In this document: piece after piece, positions 1 through 10,596 of the stretch
How positions within the stretch are numbered: the stretch's first letter is position 1
How the letters are laid out: each line of letters begins with the position of its first letter
DNA from: Marinobacter orientalis
GTDB lineage: Bacteria; Pseudomonadota; Gammaproteobacteria; Pseudomonadales; Oleiphilaceae
NCBI RefSeq assembly: GCF_004792665.1
Contig: NZ_SRZX01000001.1
Location: forward strand, 1,674,001-1,738,000
Length of the DNA stretch: 64,000 bases
Direction: 5' to 3'
Position numbers and translations under genes: made by a program
Notes under the pieces: generated by a model
Seen by the model: only the letters and a program-made list of their open reading frames with translations
Database searches by the model: none
Told to the model about the DNA's origin: nothing

Positions 1-60
1 GACATTCCACTTACCCATTCCCGCAGAATGATGCCGGGCTGTCAGCAGGAAAGATAGACC

Positions 61-1458
61 ATGACAGATCAGAGCAAGAGTGCCGAAAAACCCTGGGGCG
101 GTCGATTTACCGAACCCACCGATGCCTTCGTGGAACGCTTCACCGCATCCGTGGGCTTTGACCAGCGCCTGTACCACCACGACATTACCGGTTCCATTGC
201 CCATGCCACCATGCTCGCGGAAGTGGGCGTGCTGACCATGGACGAGCGTGACACCATTATTGCAGGCCTTAAAGCGGTCAGGGCAGACATTGAGGCAGGC
301 ACGTTTGAGTGGTCCGTCAGCCTGGAAGATGTGCACATGAACATCGAGGCGCGGCTGACCGACCGCATCGGGATCACTGGCAAGAAGCTGCACACCGGTC
401 GCAGCCGTAACGACCAGGTGGCTACCGATATCCGCCTGTACCTGCGTGATGAAATCGACGTCATTGCAGAAGAGCTCAGGCGGCTGCAGACCGGTCTGCT
501 GGATCTGGCAGAGCGTGAGGCGGAGACCATCATGCCGGGGTTTACCCATCTGCAGACCGCCCAGCCGGTCACATTTGGCCATCATCTGCTGGCCTGGTAC
601 GAGATGCTGGTGCGGGATGCCGAGCGGCTACAGGACTGCCGCAAGCGGGTGAATGTGATGCCACTGGGCGCTGCCGCACTGGCCGGTACAACCTATCCGA
701 TTGATCGCAGCATTACCGCGAGGCTGCTGGGCTTTGACCGGCCCAGCGAGAATTCCCTGGACTCCGTCAGTGACCGGGATTTCGCCATTGAGTTCTGCAG
801 TTTTGCCGCTCTGCTGATGACCCATCTTTCCCGGTTCAGCGAGGAACTGGTGCTATGGACCTCCGCCCAGTTCGATTTTATCGACCTGCCGGACCGTTTC
901 TGCACCGGGTCATCCATCATGCCGCAGAAGAAAAACCCGGACGTACCAGAGCTGGTGCGTGGTAAGACCGGTCGCGTGAACGGTCATCTGATCAGCCTGC
1001 TGACCCTGATGAAGAGCCAGCCGCTGGCCTACAACAAAGACAACCAGGAGGACAAGGAGCCTCTGTTCGACACCGTCGATACCGTCAAAGGCTGCCTCAG
1101 GGCCTACGCCGACATGATCCCGGCGATCGAGGCCCGGGCGGACAATATGCGGGTGGCGGCCAAGCGGGGATTTTCAACCGCGACCGATCTGGCAGACTAC
1201 CTGGTCAAGAAGGGCGTAGCCTTCCGTGATGCCCACGAGATCGTCGGCAAGGCGGTGGCCTTCGGTGTCGCCGAAGGCCGTGATCTGTCTGAAATGACCA
1301 CCGACGAGCTGAAGCGTTTCTCCGATGTTATCGGCGAGGACGTGTTCGATGTGCTGACCCTGGAAGGTTCAGTGCAGGCCAGGGATCATCTGGGCGGCAC
1401 CGCGCCGGCCCAGGTTCGCGCTGCCGTGGCGCGAGCCAGGAAAGCACACTTGCTGTGA
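61..1458 (+). CDS. argH: Argininosuccinate lyase
   Basis: Cytoplasmic enzyme that splits argininosuccinate into arginine and fumarate, the last step of arginine synthesis. The 465-residue product has the usual length for the family. The fumarase/aspartase superfamily signature [11 protein letters not shown] is at residues 283-293, and the active-site region [12 protein letters not shown] lies near residue 112. The ATG start has an AGGAAAG ribosome binding site about 10 nt upstream. Its stop overlaps the start of cyaA by 4 nt (GTGA), so the two are probably translationally coupled. Only 60 nt precede the gene in this window, so its promoter cannot be judged. Confidence 0.97.
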   Translation: MTDQSKSAEKPWGGRFTEPTDAFVERFTASVGFDQRLYHHDITGSIAHATMLAEVGVLTMDERDTIIAGLKAVRADIEAGTFEWSVSLEDVHMNIEARLTDRIGITGKKLHTGRSRNDQVATDIRLYLRDEIDVIAEELRRLQTGLLDLAEREAETIMPGFTHLQTAQPVTFGHHLLAWYEMLVRDAERLQDCRKRVNVMPLGAAALAGTTYPIDRSITARLLGFDRPSENSLDSVSDRDFAIEFCSFAALLMTHLSRFSEELVLWTSAQFDFIDLPDRFCTGSSIMPQKKNPDVPELVRGKTGRVNGHLISLLTLMKSQPLAYNKDNQEDKEPLFDTVDTVKGCLRAYADMIPAIEARADNMRVAAKRGFSTATDLADYLVKKGVAFRDAHEIVGKAVAFGVAEGRDLSEMTTDELKRFSDVIGEDVFDVLTLEGSVQARDHLGGTAPAQVRAAVARARKAHLL

Positions 1459-4307
1459 CGGTGCCTGCGGCTCCCATTGCCCTGGATTTCGATGAGGGTA
1501 TCGACCGGAAAACGCTGCGTCGGCTGCGGGACCGGTTCGTGGCTGTCAATAAGCAACGCTGGGAGCGCGCCCGGTCTGCGCTGACCCATCGTCAGCAGGC
1601 CGTGCTGGAAGTTCTGCCGCTGGTGTTTCATCTCAACCATCCTGCGCTTCCCGGTTACCTCGACAGTGACTGCCCCTACGGACTGAGCCACTACCGGCCC
1701 ACGGAACCGACGCTGAATGCGGCCAGGCGGTTGGCGCGCACGTTTTCCCTTAAAAACGAAGGGCGGCGGAAGCCCGATCTGGAAGCGCTGTTTCTGATGG
1801 GCAGTCCCGGTACGCTGGGCCACTCGGTGGCGAGCGACCTGGATGTCTGGTTGTGCCATCGCCCGGACCTGTCCGAGCGCGGAGTGCACTGTCTTGAGCG
1901 CAAGGCGGAGAGTCTTGCGGCCTGGGCAGCAACCCTGGGTGTGGAGCTACACGTATTTGTTTTTTGTGCCGCAGACTGGCGCGCGGGGCGCCAGCGTGCC
2001 GAGGTCACTGGCGAAAATTGCGGCAGTGCACAGCATTTTCTTCTTCTGGACGAGTTTTATCGCACCAGCATACATCTGGGCGGATGCTATCCGCTGTGGT
2101 GGCTGGTGCCGGTGGAAGACGAGGTCCGCTATGACGAGCGTGCCCGGCAGCTGATCGACTGCCGCTTTATCCGCGGTGATGAGTACATCGATTTCGGGCC
2201 GGCGTTGTCAATTCCGCAGGAAGAGTTTCTTGGCGCCGGTGTCTGGCAGTTGTACAAGGGCATTGATGCACCCTGGAAGTCCATTCTCAAACTGCTGCTG
2301 ATCGAATGCTATGCCCGCGATGACAGTCAGCCACTGTTGTCCCGGGTCTTCAAGGCAGAGGTCTATGCCGGAGAAACCGATCCTGACCGGCTTGACCCCT
2401 ACCTGTTGCTTTACCAACGTCTGGAGCAGTGGCTGCTGGAAGAGGATGCTCCCGAGCGTCTGGCACTGGTGCGACAAAGCCTTTATCTTAAAGCCGGGCT
2501 GCCGCTGACCCGCTCTGCCCAGCTGGTTGCCAACTGGCGAACCTGCCTGTTGCAGACGCTGGTGGATGCCTGGGGCTGGTCGGCGGCTGAAATCGAGAAT
2601 CTGGATAACCGCAGCCGCTGGCGTGCGGAGGAGGTGGTTACTCTGCGCCGGTCGGTGGTGGCAGAGCTTACCCACAGTTACCGCCTGCTGTCCCGGCTGG
2701 CCCGGGAGCATGGCAGCCGTGCTGCCATCCGCAGTAACGACATGAACCTGTTGGGTCGAAAGCTGTATGCCGCCTTCCAGCGCAAGGCGGGTAAAATTGA
2801 ACAGATCAATCCCGGGCTGGCGCCCTCTCTGGCGGAAGAGAACCTGGCCTTTCATCACCAGTCCGGGCAGGGCGGAATGGCCGGCCATGAGGGCTGGTTG
2901 TTGTATCGGGATCTCGAAGACCCCTCCGATGCATTCTGGCAACCGGTGATCCGCCGTTCCGGAAACCTGGCCGAGCTGATGGTCTGGTGCTACTGCAACG
3001 GCCTGCTGAGCCGATCGACCCGCCTGAATGTGCGGGCTGGCAACAGCACGGCGTCGGTGGCGGAGTTGCGGGAAATGCTGGATGCTCTGGCTGGGTTTCT
3101 GCCCTCTCCTGTGGAGCCAGCCAGCCGGGAGGCACTGTCGCGGGGGGTGTATCCACTGCGTAATCTGCTGTTTGTCAATGTGGGTCTGGACCCGCAGGCC
3201 CGCCTGACCGAGCGTGGGCTACACAAACTCAGTGCCCGCCACGATTCGCTGGGCTTCAGCGGCGGCCGTGAAAACCTGGTGAACACCATCGACCAGGTCA
3301 CTTTCAACAGCTGGCATGAGGTCAGTCTGCAGCATTATGCGGCTGGCGACACCCTCATCCAGTGCCTGAAAAATGTGCTGGCATCGGTGGCAGGAGCGCC
3401 GGGGCGGTTGCCGGATATCATGGTCCACAGCCATAACAAGGGCCACGGCGCCGCAATAGCCCGCAGGGTGCGGGAGCTCTTTACCGATGTCATGCGCCAC
3501 TACTTTGCCGGTGGCACGGGGCCGCATCCGCTGCGTTATGTCATCGAGATGGACCGCCGGTTTTTTGTGCTGCGATTCAGCGGGCCCGAGCCGGGATTTG
3601 TTGCCCTGGACAGCAATGAAGCGCTGATGGACTACCTGGCCAAGCCCCAGGAGTCCTATGTTCCGGTGGTGTTCGACCGTTATGCCCTGCTGGATGACCT
3701 GCCGTTGCGAACGGTCTGCCACGCCAGCGAACCGGGCAATATCCAGGTATTCTACCGGGTAAGCGGTGACCGGGCCCGGGTGTGGGTGGTGGATGAACTG
3801 GGCTCGGTATTCTCCTGGCAGCAGGACTATGTCAATCGCCGCTATTTGCTGGTGCCACTGCTGCGGTTTCTCGAGAATCTGACCGAACGACGTCAGCTGA
3901 GGCAACTGGATGCGGTAGCGGATATCGGCGCAATCCAGTGCTATGAAATGACGCTCCGGCACGGCCAATGGTGTGCCGAGCGGCGCTCCGATGCCGACAG
4001 CAATGTGCCTCTGCCAGGGTTTGAAGTACAGGCGATCGGCATTCAGGAAGGCGACGCCCGGGTCCGTTTCGATATTTTCTGCGGTGACCAGGAATTCACC
4101 GTGCAGGAATACGGCAACCGGCTGATTCCGGCGGTGGCCCATTATATCCGCTCCCAGCGCCACAGTCCGGAGCCGTATCCGGTCTATCTGACCGACATTC
4201 ATTTGCCTCACGATCTGGATCCCCAGGTCTACCAGCAGGACATTCAGACGATTCAATACCTCTATTACCGGTCACAACTGGAAAATGCCCTGAACCGCCA
4301 TCTCTGA
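1455..4307 (+). CDS. cyaA: Class I adenylate cyclase
   Basis: Makes cAMP from ATP for CRP/Vfr-type catabolite control. The 950-residue protein has the size of class I (enterobacterial-type) cyclases. The N-terminal catalytic nucleotidyltransferase part contains the class I pattern [10 protein letters not shown] followed by SDLDVW (about residues 115-135). The rest is the long regulatory region that mediates glucose/PTS control in enterics; whether that control exists here cannot be seen. It starts with GTG inside the argH stop (4-nt overlap). Downstream come lptM and lysA on the same strand, the order known from Pseudomonas. Confidence 0.96.
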   Translation: MTVPAAPIALDFDEGIDRKTLRRLRDRFVAVNKQRWERARSALTHRQQAVLEVLPLVFHLNHPALPGYLDSDCPYGLSHYRPTEPTLNAARRLARTFSLKNEGRRKPDLEALFLMGSPGTLGHSVASDLDVWLCHRPDLSERGVHCLERKAESLAAWAATLGVELHVFVFCAADWRAGRQRAEVTGENCGSAQHFLLLDEFYRTSIHLGGCYPLWWLVPVEDEVRYDERARQLIDCRFIRGDEYIDFGPALSIPQEEFLGAGVWQLYKGIDAPWKSILKLLLIECYARDDSQPLLSRVFKAEVYAGETDPDRLDPYLLLYQRLEQWLLEEDAPERLALVRQSLYLKAGLPLTRSAQLVANWRTCLLQTLVDAWGWSAAEIENLDNRSRWRAEEVVTLRRSVVAELTHSYRLLSRLAREHGSRAAIRSNDMNLLGRKLYAAFQRKAGKIEQINPGLAPSLAEENLAFHHQSGQGGMAGHEGWLLYRDLEDPSDAFWQPVIRRSGNLAELMVWCYCNGLLSRSTRLNVRAGNSTASVAELREMLDALAGFLPSPVEPASREALSRGVYPLRNLLFVNVGLDPQARLTERGLHKLSARHDSLGFSGGRENLVNTIDQVTFNSWHEVSLQHYAAGDTLIQCLKNVLASVAGAPGRLPDIMVHSHNKGHGAAIARRVRELFTDVMRHYFAGGTGPHPLRYVIEMDRRFFVLRFSGPEPGFVALDSNEALMDYLAKPQESYVPVVFDRYALLDDLPLRTVCHASEPGNIQVFYRVSGDRARVWVVDELGSVFSWQQDYVNRRYLLVPLLRFLENLTERRQLRQLDAVADIGAIQCYEMTLRHGQWCAERRSDADSNVPLPGFEVQAIGIQEGDARVRFDIFCGDQEFTVQEYGNRLIPAVAHYIRSQRHSPEPYPVYLTDIHLPHDLDPQVYQQDIQTIQYLYYRSQLENALNRHL

Positions 4308-4394
4308 CGCTCCCAATCAGTGTCTGGGACGTCTCGCCGGGCATGGTTCCACTCAGGTATACTGCATGCATACAGATAACAGGGGCAGTTACCC

Positions 4395-4562
4395 ATGAAA
4401 CCAGGACAGACAATCGTGTTCATGCTGGTGATGGTCGGGTTTATTGCGGGTTGTGGTCAGAAGGGGCCGTTGTATCGGGAGATACCCCCGGATGACGACA
4501 GGGCCTCTGAACAGGCCAGCGATAGCGAGCAGGGCCGGAACGAAGATGCCGGCGACCGCTAG
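4395..4562 (+). CDS. lptM: LptM-family small lipoprotein (LPS translocon maturation)
   Basis: A 55-residue lipoprotein. A hydrophobic signal peptide (IVFMLVMVGFIAG) ends in the lipobox IAGC, with the predicted lipidated Cys at residue 20. It is followed immediately by GQKGPLY, the hallmark of the YifL/LppL family now called LptM, which helps assemble the LptD/LptE outer-membrane LPS translocon in E. coli. The remainder is acidic, hydrophilic and low in complexity. It lies between cyaA and lysA, the same neighbourhood as lppL in Pseudomonas. The function is transferred from the family; the sequence itself shows only the lipoprotein and the motif. Confidence 0.9.
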   Translation: MKPGQTIVFMLVMVGFIAGCGQKGPLYREIPPDDDRASEQASDSEQGRNEDAGDR

Positions 4563-4600
4563 GCCCGGCCTGGCGCCCCGCCAACAGAATCAGGATTTAC

Positions 4601-5851
4601 ATGGATCACTTTAATTACCGTGACGGCGAGTTGTACGCCGAGGACGTGCCGGTTGCCACTATTGCCGAACGTTTCGGTACACCGGCCTATGTGTATTCCC
4701 GCGCCACTCTGGAGCGTCATTATCACGCCTATGACGATGCCCTGGCCGGTCGCCCACATCTGGTCTGCTACGCCGTAAAGGCCAACAGTAATCTCGCAGT
4801 ACTGAATGTGCTGGCGCGTCTCGGCGCGGGCTTCGATATCGTTTCTGCGGGGGAACTGGAGCGGGTGATTCGCGCTGGCGGTGATCCGGGAAAAACTGTT
4901 TTCTCGGGAGTCGGCAAGCAGCGCTGGGAAATGCGTCGGGCCCTGGAAGCCGGGGTTCGCTGCTTCAATGTGGAATCCGATACCGAGCTGGACCGGCTCA
5001 ATGAAGTGGCTGGGGAGCTGGGCGTGAAGGCGCCTGTTTCCCTGCGGGTAAATCCCGATGTGGACGCAGGTACGCACCCCTATATCTCCACGGGGCTGAA
5101 AGAGAACAAGTTTGGCATCGACATTGGCGAAGCCCCCGGCGTTTACGAGCGGGCTGCTTCCATGCCCAACCTGGTCATAAATGGCGTGGATTGCCATATC
5201 GGTTCCCAGTTGACATCGGTAATGCCCTTTCTGGACGCCCTGGATCGGGTGCTGGTACTGATCGATACCCTGGCGGACAAGAACATTGTCATTCAGCACC
5301 TGGATATGGGTGGCGGCCTGGGTGTCACCTACGACCGGGAACAGCCACCGCAGCCGTCGGACTATGTCACGGCGCTGGCTGAACGTCTCGGCGACCGTAA
5401 ACTGGAACTGATCCTGGAGCCGGGACGCTCCATTGCGGCCAATGCCGGTATTCTGTTGACGCGGGTAGAATTCCTCAAGTGCACGCAGCACCGCAATTTC
5501 GCCATCATTGACGCGGCGATGAATGATCTGATCCGGCCCGCACTCTACAGTGCCTGGCAGTCGATCATACCGGTGACGCCCCACAATGAGGGAGAGGAAA
5601 AAGCCTGGGATCTGGTGGGCCCGGTGTGCGAAACCGGTGATTTCCTCGGCAAAGACCGCAAACTTCGACTTCAGGCCGGGGATCTGCTGGCGGTCCGTTC
5701 CGCTGGCGCCTATGGTTTTGTCATGAGCTCCAACTACAATACGCGCAATCGCCCACCGGAACTGATGGTGGATGGCGACCAGATGCATGTTGTGCGCCGT
5801 CGGGAAACCCTCGAAGAGCAGCTTGGTCCTGAAAGCTGTTTGCCGGAATGA
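4601..5851 (+). CDS. lysA: Diaminopimelate decarboxylase
   Basis: PLP enzyme that decarboxylates meso-diaminopimelate to lysine. It has 416 residues, normal for the family. The PLP-binding lysine is K60 in YAVKANSN. Other family motifs are HIGSQ near residue 204, the glycine-rich GGGLG near residue 238, EPGRS near residue 277, and the C-terminal CETGD. The stop overlaps by 4 nt (ATGA) a possible start of dapF, which makes the lysA substrate, so the genes form one functional unit. Confidence 0.97.
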   Translation: MDHFNYRDGELYAEDVPVATIAERFGTPAYVYSRATLERHYHAYDDALAGRPHLVCYAVKANSNLAVLNVLARLGAGFDIVSAGELERVIRAGGDPGKTVFSGVGKQRWEMRRALEAGVRCFNVESDTELDRLNEVAGELGVKAPVSLRVNPDVDAGTHPYISTGLKENKFGIDIGEAPGVYERAASMPNLVINGVDCHIGSQLTSVMPFLDALDRVLVLIDTLADKNIVIQHLDMGGGLGVTYDREQPPQPSDYVTALAERLGDRKLELILEPGRSIAANAGILLTRVEFLKCTQHRNFAIIDAAMNDLIRPALYSAWQSIIPVTPHNEGEEKAWDLVGPVCETGDFLGKDRKLRLQAGDLLAVRSAGAYGFVMSSNYNTRNRPPELMVDGDQMHVVRRRETLEEQLGPESCLPE

Positions 5852-5895
5852 GTGAGGATGATGGTATGAATCAGCCTCGGCGCGGGCAGGGACCC

Positions 5896-6831
5896 ATGTT
5901 GAATTTCACCAAGATGCACGGTCTGGGGAACGACTTCATGGTGGTGGATGCCATCAGCCAGCCGTTCCGCCTGCGCCCGGAAATGATCCGTGAGCTTGCC
6001 GACCGGCATTTCGGCATCGGCTTCGACCAACTGTTGGTGGTAGAGCCACCGGGACTGCCCGACGTGGATTTCCGTTACCGGATATTCAACAGCGACGGCT
6101 CGGAAGTGGAACAGTGCGGTAATGGCGCCCGCTGTTTTGCGCGCTTTGTCCGCGACCAGCGCCTGACCAACAAGAAGGTGATCCGGGTACAGACCGCCAA
6201 GGGCGTGATCGAGCTCAGGGTTGGTCGTGGCGGTATGGTAACCGTGGACATGGGTGTGCCAGAGCTGAATCCGCCCGCCATCCCTTTTGCAGCTGACCGC
6301 CGCAAGGAGGTTTACACCGTGGAAGTGGGCGACGAAACCGTGGAACTCAGCGCAGTATCCATGGGTAATCCCCACGGGGTGCTGGTGGTGGACAATGTCG
6401 ACACCGCACCGGTGGCTGAGCTTGGCCCCCGGCTTGAAAATCATCCCCGCTTCCCGGCTCGCGCCAATATCGGATTTTTGCAGATTGTTGATCGTACCCA
6501 CGTGCGGCTGAGAGTATTCGAGCGCGGCTCCGGTGAGACCATGGCCTGTGGCAGCGGTGCCTGTGCGGCCGTTGTCGCGGGTTGTCTGCGCGGCTTGCTG
6601 GACAGTCGTGTGGATGTCGAGCTCAGTGGAGGGCACCTGGTCATCGAATGGCAGGGTGAAGGGTCCCCTGTTATGATGGAGGGCCCCACAGCCAGCGTCT
6701 TTGAAGGTCAGCTTCGTCTGCCGGGAGACCAGCCCCCGCGGCGTCGGAAAAATACACGGCAGGGCGATACACGGCCGGGACAACAGCGGCAGCAGAATCG
6801 CCATCGCCAGCCAGTTATATCAAAGCCCTGA
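5896..6831 (+). CDS. dapF: Diaminopimelate epimerase
   Basis: Interconverts LL- and meso-diaminopimelate for lysine and peptidoglycan. The start at 5896 is chosen because the family begins with the [14 protein letters not shown] segment and an AGGG lies just upstream. In-frame ATGs at 5848 (overlapping the lysA stop) and 5866 are alternatives that would add 16 or 10 residues. The two catalytic cysteines are visible in QCGNGARC (C74) and ACGSGAC (about C217). The family normally ends soon after the segment VFEGQLRL; here about 36 further residues rich in Arg, Gln and Pro follow. The extension is unusual but in frame and followed at once by the next gene. Confidence 0.95.
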   Translation: MLNFTKMHGLGNDFMVVDAISQPFRLRPEMIRELADRHFGIGFDQLLVVEPPGLPDVDFRYRIFNSDGSEVEQCGNGARCFARFVRDQRLTNKKVIRVQTAKGVIELRVGRGGMVTVDMGVPELNPPAIPFAADRRKEVYTVEVGDETVELSAVSMGNPHGVLVVDNVDTAPVAELGPRLENHPRFPARANIGFLQIVDRTHVRLRVFERGSGETMACGSGACAAVVAGCLRGLLDSRVDVELSGGHLVIEWQGEGSPVMMEGPTASVFEGQLRLPGDQPPRRRKNTRQGDTRPGQQRQQNRHRQPVISKP

Positions 6832-6847
6832 CGATCAGGAGAGCAGC

Positions 6848-7594
6848 ATGACAGACGAAACGGCCCACAAGAAGGCCGGAGAGTTCACCGCGGAAGCCGT
6901 CGCAGACTATCTGCGTGACAACCCCGACTTCTTCGTTGAACAGGATGAACTTCTGCGCAGCCTGACGCTGCCCCACGACAGCGGCCGCGCGATATCGCTG
7001 GTGGAACGTCAGGTACACCTGTTTCGTGAACAACGCGATACCCTGCGTCGCGAGCTGGTTGAGCTGGTCTCCATTGCCCGTCACAACGACCGTCTGTTCG
7101 AGAAAAGCAAACGGCTGCTGATGCAGGTGATCGAAGCCCGCAACCTGAATGACATGGCGGCCGCCATTGATGACAGTATCCGTGGCGACTTCGGCCTGGA
7201 TGCGGCATCTGTCATTCTGTTCACCGATTCCGAGTTACCAACGGCGGCGCAGGGAGCCCTGCACGTGGTCGCACCGGAAGTGGCAAAAGCGCGGCTCGGA
7301 GGTTTGCTGGAAGGCGATCGCGCCGTCTGCGGCCAGTTCCGGGAAAGCGAGCGCAGCTTCCTGTTTCCTGATCGGGAAGAGCCTATTGCATCGGTGGCCC
7401 TGGTGCCATTGCGACACGATGAGCTGGTTGGTGTGTTTGCGGTTGGCAGCTGTCAAACCGGGTATTTCGACCAGAGCATGGGCTCTCTGTTCCTGACCTA
7501 TATCAGCGATACCCTCAGCCGGCTGTTGCCCCCCATCCTGCAACGGCATACTGCTGCGGTGCCGGTAACCAACGCGGTGGCGGAGTCTCGCTGA
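6848..7594 (+). CDS. DUF484 family protein
   Basis: A 248-residue member of DUF484, a GAF-like family of unknown role found between dapF and xerC in many gammaproteobacteria. The N-terminal part has the typical VADYLRDNPDFF segment, then a helical LVERQV...LRE stretch, then a GAF-like domain from about residue 95. The reading frame is open further upstream (from 6701), but the start at 6848 is preferred: it has an AGGAGAG site 4-6 nt upstream and gives the usual family length. The stop is 2 nt before xerC, so the two are co-transcribed. Function is unknown. Confidence 0.9.
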   Translation: MTDETAHKKAGEFTAEAVADYLRDNPDFFVEQDELLRSLTLPHDSGRAISLVERQVHLFREQRDTLRRELVELVSIARHNDRLFEKSKRLLMQVIEARNLNDMAAAIDDSIRGDFGLDAASVILFTDSELPTAAQGALHVVAPEVAKARLGGLLEGDRAVCGQFRESERSFLFPDREEPIASVALVPLRHDELVGVFAVGSCQTGYFDQSMGSLFLTYISDTLSRLLPPILQRHTAAVPVTNAVAESR

Positions 7595-7596
7595 GC

Positions 7597-8544
7597 ATGG
7601 CCGAGACCGCTTCTGAAACAGGCATGCTTGCCGCGTTCTCAGAATCGCTGGATGGATTTCTGGGTTATCTGGCATCGGAAAAGCGCCACTCCCCGCGTAC
7701 TTGCCGTAATTATCGCGACGACCTCAGGCGTTTCCTTGCCTGGGTTGAGCAGCTCCCGGCTCCCGATTGGCGCGCTGTTACCAGCCACGACCTGCGGCGT
7801 TATGTAGCCCAGCTTAGCCGCGAAGGGCTTGGCGGGCGCAGTATTGCCCGCCATCTGTCCGCGATACGTCGTTTTTATGAATACCTCTTGCGGGAACATC
7901 TGGCCACTGACAATCCCGCCCTTGATATCCGCGCCCCGAAGTCCGGAAGGCGGCTGCCCAAAGTAGCGGACGTGGACCAGCTCAACCACCTGCTTGATGC
8001 CTCCCCTGAGGATCCGCTGGAAATCCGCGACCTCAGTATGTTTGAACTGATGTATTCCTCGGGGCTGCGATTGTCGGAACTTGCCGGCCTGAATCTGCAC
8101 GCGGTGGACCAGCGTGGCGGTGAAGTCCGGGTGCTTGGCAAGGGTAGCAAGGAACGAATTCTTCCGGTGGGTCGCAAGGCGCTTGAGGCGCTCGCCTGCT
8201 GGCTTGAGGTTCGACAAACAATGGCTGCGGAGTCGGAAAGCGCCCTGTATGTGAGCCGACGTGGAGACCGGCTCAGCACCCGCAGCATCCAGTCACGGCT
8301 CAGTCGCTGGGGCCTGGCCAAAGGGGCTGACCAGCGGTTGCACCCTCATCTTTTGCGGCACTCCTTTGCCAGTCATATGCTGGAATCCAGCGGCGACTTG
8401 CGGGCGGTGCAGGAACTGCTGGGTCACGCGGACATAGCGACGACACAGATCTATACCCATCTTGATTTCCAGCATCTGGCAAAGGTATACGACCAGAGCC
8501 ATCCCCGCGCCCGCCGTGGCTACAAGAAAGGCAGAGAAAACTAA
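7597..8544 (+). CDS. xerC: Tyrosine recombinase XerC
   Basis: Site-specific recombinase that, with XerD, resolves chromosome dimers at dif. The 315-residue protein has an N-terminal SAM-like core-binding domain (about residues 15-100) and a C-terminal catalytic domain. All catalytic residues are present: R158 (GLRLSE), K182 or K185 in GKGSKER, H251 and R254 (HLLRHSF), H277 (LLGH) and the nucleophile Y286 (IYTH). A 15-residue basic tail follows. The neighbours (dapF, DUF484) are the standard context for chromosomal xerC rather than an integron or phage integrase. Confidence 0.96.
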   Translation: MAETASETGMLAAFSESLDGFLGYLASEKRHSPRTCRNYRDDLRRFLAWVEQLPAPDWRAVTSHDLRRYVAQLSREGLGGRSIARHLSAIRRFYEYLLREHLATDNPALDIRAPKSGRRLPKVADVDQLNHLLDASPEDPLEIRDLSMFELMYSSGLRLSELAGLNLHAVDQRGGEVRVLGKGSKERILPVGRKALEALACWLEVRQTMAAESESALYVSRRGDRLSTRSIQSRLSRWGLAKGADQRLHPHLLRHSFASHMLESSGDLRAVQELLGHADIATTQIYTHLDFQHLAKVYDQSHPRARRGYKKGREN

Positions 8545-10230
8545 ATGTCATCGGAGTCAGCCTGGAAGGACAAGTACCTGAAGGCGCTTGAATCGTCAGA
8601 GGAGTTCGAGTCCCGGTGGGACCGCGAGAGGAATCAGCTCGAGCGCATGCTGGTTCGGACAAGTCTGGCTGCAGAAGGACAGGATCCGCAACTGGACGGT
8701 TTACTTGCCCAGCTGCGCGGCGAACTGCGTAAAGGTTCTCCGGATTCCGGGAGCTGGCAAAAACTGCAGGACCGGATTGATCGCCAGGTGTCGGCCCTCG
8801 ATGAACAGAAAGCCGAAACTGCCCGCCGGATCAGGGCGACCCTTGAACATCTGTTGACCGCGCTTTCCTCACATTCCCTGTTTGCCGGCGATAAGGATCG
8901 GCTTCGGGGCCTGGAAAAGCGACTCCGTAAGCCAGAAACGCTGCAGTTGTCTTTTACCGGCTGGCTGTCTGACTTCGCGGGAATTCTGGAAAGCGGGCTT
9001 GCCCAAAGCGGGGATCAGGGGGGCCGGCCCGGTGTATTTGGCAGGCTGTTTGGCTCCAGGGAGCCCCCGCCCGCTGCGCCGGTGGTTGCCGCCAGCGGTG
9101 AGTCTGTGCCGCCGGCCCGGGACAGCACGGAACTGGACCAGGGCGAGACCGAAGATGCCAGCCAGCGCCTGAGAATTGCCCGGCGGGTTGGCGACCTGCT
9201 CGGACACATGCTGGGTCAGGTAGCTCTGGAGCCTGCCTCCGAGGCCAGAGCCAGGCGGCTGCAGGAGTTACTCCTGAACAGCGATAACTGGGATGAACTG
9301 CGGGAAGGGCTGAATGGTGTTGCGGAGCTTGTGATAGCCGCAGTTACCCGAAGCCAGCGGGAGTTCGAAGAGTTTCTGCGCCGCCTGGATGAGCGGCTGG
9401 AGTCATTACGCCAGTGTTTTTCCGATCAGACCGCGGCCCAGGCAGGTCGCCTGAATGCGTCTGAGGCGCTGGATCGTGAGATCCGCAACGAGTTGCAGAC
9501 ATTGGGCGCGCAGGTTGAGTCCAGCGCGGATTTCGGCCAGTTGAAGATGTCTGTGGGGCGGCACCTGCAGTCGATCGGTGGTGCAGTGGAGCGCTTCCGT
9601 AGCCAGGAGTCAGAGCGTGAGAAGAACCTGTCGCAACAGCTTGAGTTGATGCACGAAAAACTGGCGACGATGGAAGCGCATGCGGAACAGGTCCGCGACG
9701 AGCTCGCTGAAGAACGCCAAAGAGCCCTCAGGGATGTTCTTACCCAGTTGCCTAATCGGGAAGCCTGGCAGGAGCGCCTTGCGTTCGAATACCAACGCTG
9801 GCGACGGTACCGTCATCCGTTGACAATCGGCGTACTCGATATTGATTATTTCAAGCGCGTAAACGACTCCTACGGTCACAAGGCGGGAGACCGTGTCCTG
9901 CAACTGGTGGCGAAGGCGCTGGCCGAACGCCTGAGGACAACGGATTTTATTGCCCGTTTTGGTGGCGAGGAGTTTGTCATTCTGCTGCCCGAGACAGCAC
10001 CGGACATCGCAAAGCCGGTCCTTGATAACATGCGCAAGCACGTTGCCTCATTGCCGTTCCATTTCCGGGGGGACCCGGTGTCTGTAACTTTTTCCGCCGG
10101 GCTTGCGCAGTTTGTGGACGGTGATGATGACGATGCGGTTTTCGACCGCGCAGACAAGGCACTGTACCTGGCCAAGGATTCGGGGCGTGACCGGGTGATA
10201 GTCAGCGGGCCTGAGCCCGCCGGGGGCTGA
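8545..10230 (+). CDS. Diguanylate cyclase with long helical N-terminus (GGDEF)
   Basis: Predicted to make cyclic di-GMP. The GGDEF domain occupies about residues 395-555, with the active-site variant GGEEF at 473-477. An intact inhibitory I-site RTTD lies exactly five residues before it, so product inhibition is likely. The first ~390 residues have no membrane segment. They are Glu/Arg/Leu-rich and probably form helical bundles and coiled coils, with a Pro/Ala-rich linker around residues 175-200. This resembles a family of Pseudomonas/Marinobacter cytoplasmic cyclases, but I do not recognise the sensor. The ATG directly follows the xerC stop, so it is probably in that operon. Confidence 0.88.
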   Translation: MSSESAWKDKYLKALESSEEFESRWDRERNQLERMLVRTSLAAEGQDPQLDGLLAQLRGELRKGSPDSGSWQKLQDRIDRQVSALDEQKAETARRIRATLEHLLTALSSHSLFAGDKDRLRGLEKRLRKPETLQLSFTGWLSDFAGILESGLAQSGDQGGRPGVFGRLFGSREPPPAAPVVAASGESVPPARDSTELDQGETEDASQRLRIARRVGDLLGHMLGQVALEPASEARARRLQELLLNSDNWDELREGLNGVAELVIAAVTRSQREFEEFLRRLDERLESLRQCFSDQTAAQAGRLNASEALDREIRNELQTLGAQVESSADFGQLKMSVGRHLQSIGGAVERFRSQESEREKNLSQQLELMHEKLATMEAHAEQVRDELAEERQRALRDVLTQLPNREAWQERLAFEYQRWRRYRHPLTIGVLDIDYFKRVNDSYGHKAGDRVLQLVAKALAERLRTTDFIARFGGEEFVILLPETAPDIAKPVLDNMRKHVASLPFHFRGDPVSVTFSAGLAQFVDGDDDDAVFDRADKALYLAKDSGRDRVIVSGPEPAGG

Positions 10231-10231
10231 A

Positions 10232-10465
10232 TCAGTGCCGCATCAGTGCGTCCAGTTCGTCAATGATTTCCGCCCAGTCCGAGTCCTCTTCCAGGCCTTC
10301 CTCCAGGAAACGGGACTGGCTTTCAGACCAGAAGGGCGCATCCTGCAGAGCAATTTCCGAAGGAAGGGGTGAGTGTTTCGCAATGAAATCCTCGATGCTC
10401 TGCGTGTCAGAAGGCAGACCCAACTGTTCAAACAGGGCGCTGAACGTATGCTTGCTGGTATCCAT
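10232..10465 (-). CDS. DUF2789 family protein
   Basis: A 77-residue acidic protein beginning MDTSKHTFSALFEQLGLPSD, the conserved opening of DUF2789, a small family of unknown function found in Pseudomonas and relatives. It has no signal peptide, cysteines or membrane segment. It converges on the diguanylate cyclase with one base between the stops, and its upstream side faces the sensor kinase gene, so the 131-nt gap at 10466-10596 should carry both promoters. There is nothing in the sequence to assign a role. Confidence 0.82.
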   Translation of the reverse strand: MDTSKHTFSALFEQLGLPSDTQSIEDFIAKHSPLPSEIALQDAPFWSESQSRFLEEGLEEDSDWAEIIDELDALMRH

Positions 10466-10596
10466 CGTACTGGTTCTCCCGGGTTCGTCGTTGAATGTTT
10501 ATCCGGTTACGGTAAAACGGGTAACCCGCTGAATGCAATCAGAAGAATTTACAGGTATGGTTCCTTGAACTGTAGCCAAACCGGTGAGGATATCCA

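Noticed and set aside
3219..4256. 345-codon minus-strand frame opposite cyaA
   Set aside because: Shadow frame with no motifs, inside a gene with clear class I cyclase signatures.
4371..4384. CTGCATGCATACAG-like sequence before lptM as a LexA box
   Set aside because: LexA boxes need CTGT-N8-ACAG (CTG-N10-CAG); here the spacing between CTG and CAG is 8.
4559..5788. 409-codon minus-strand frame opposite lysA
   Set aside because: Shadow of lysA; no ribosome binding site or family features.
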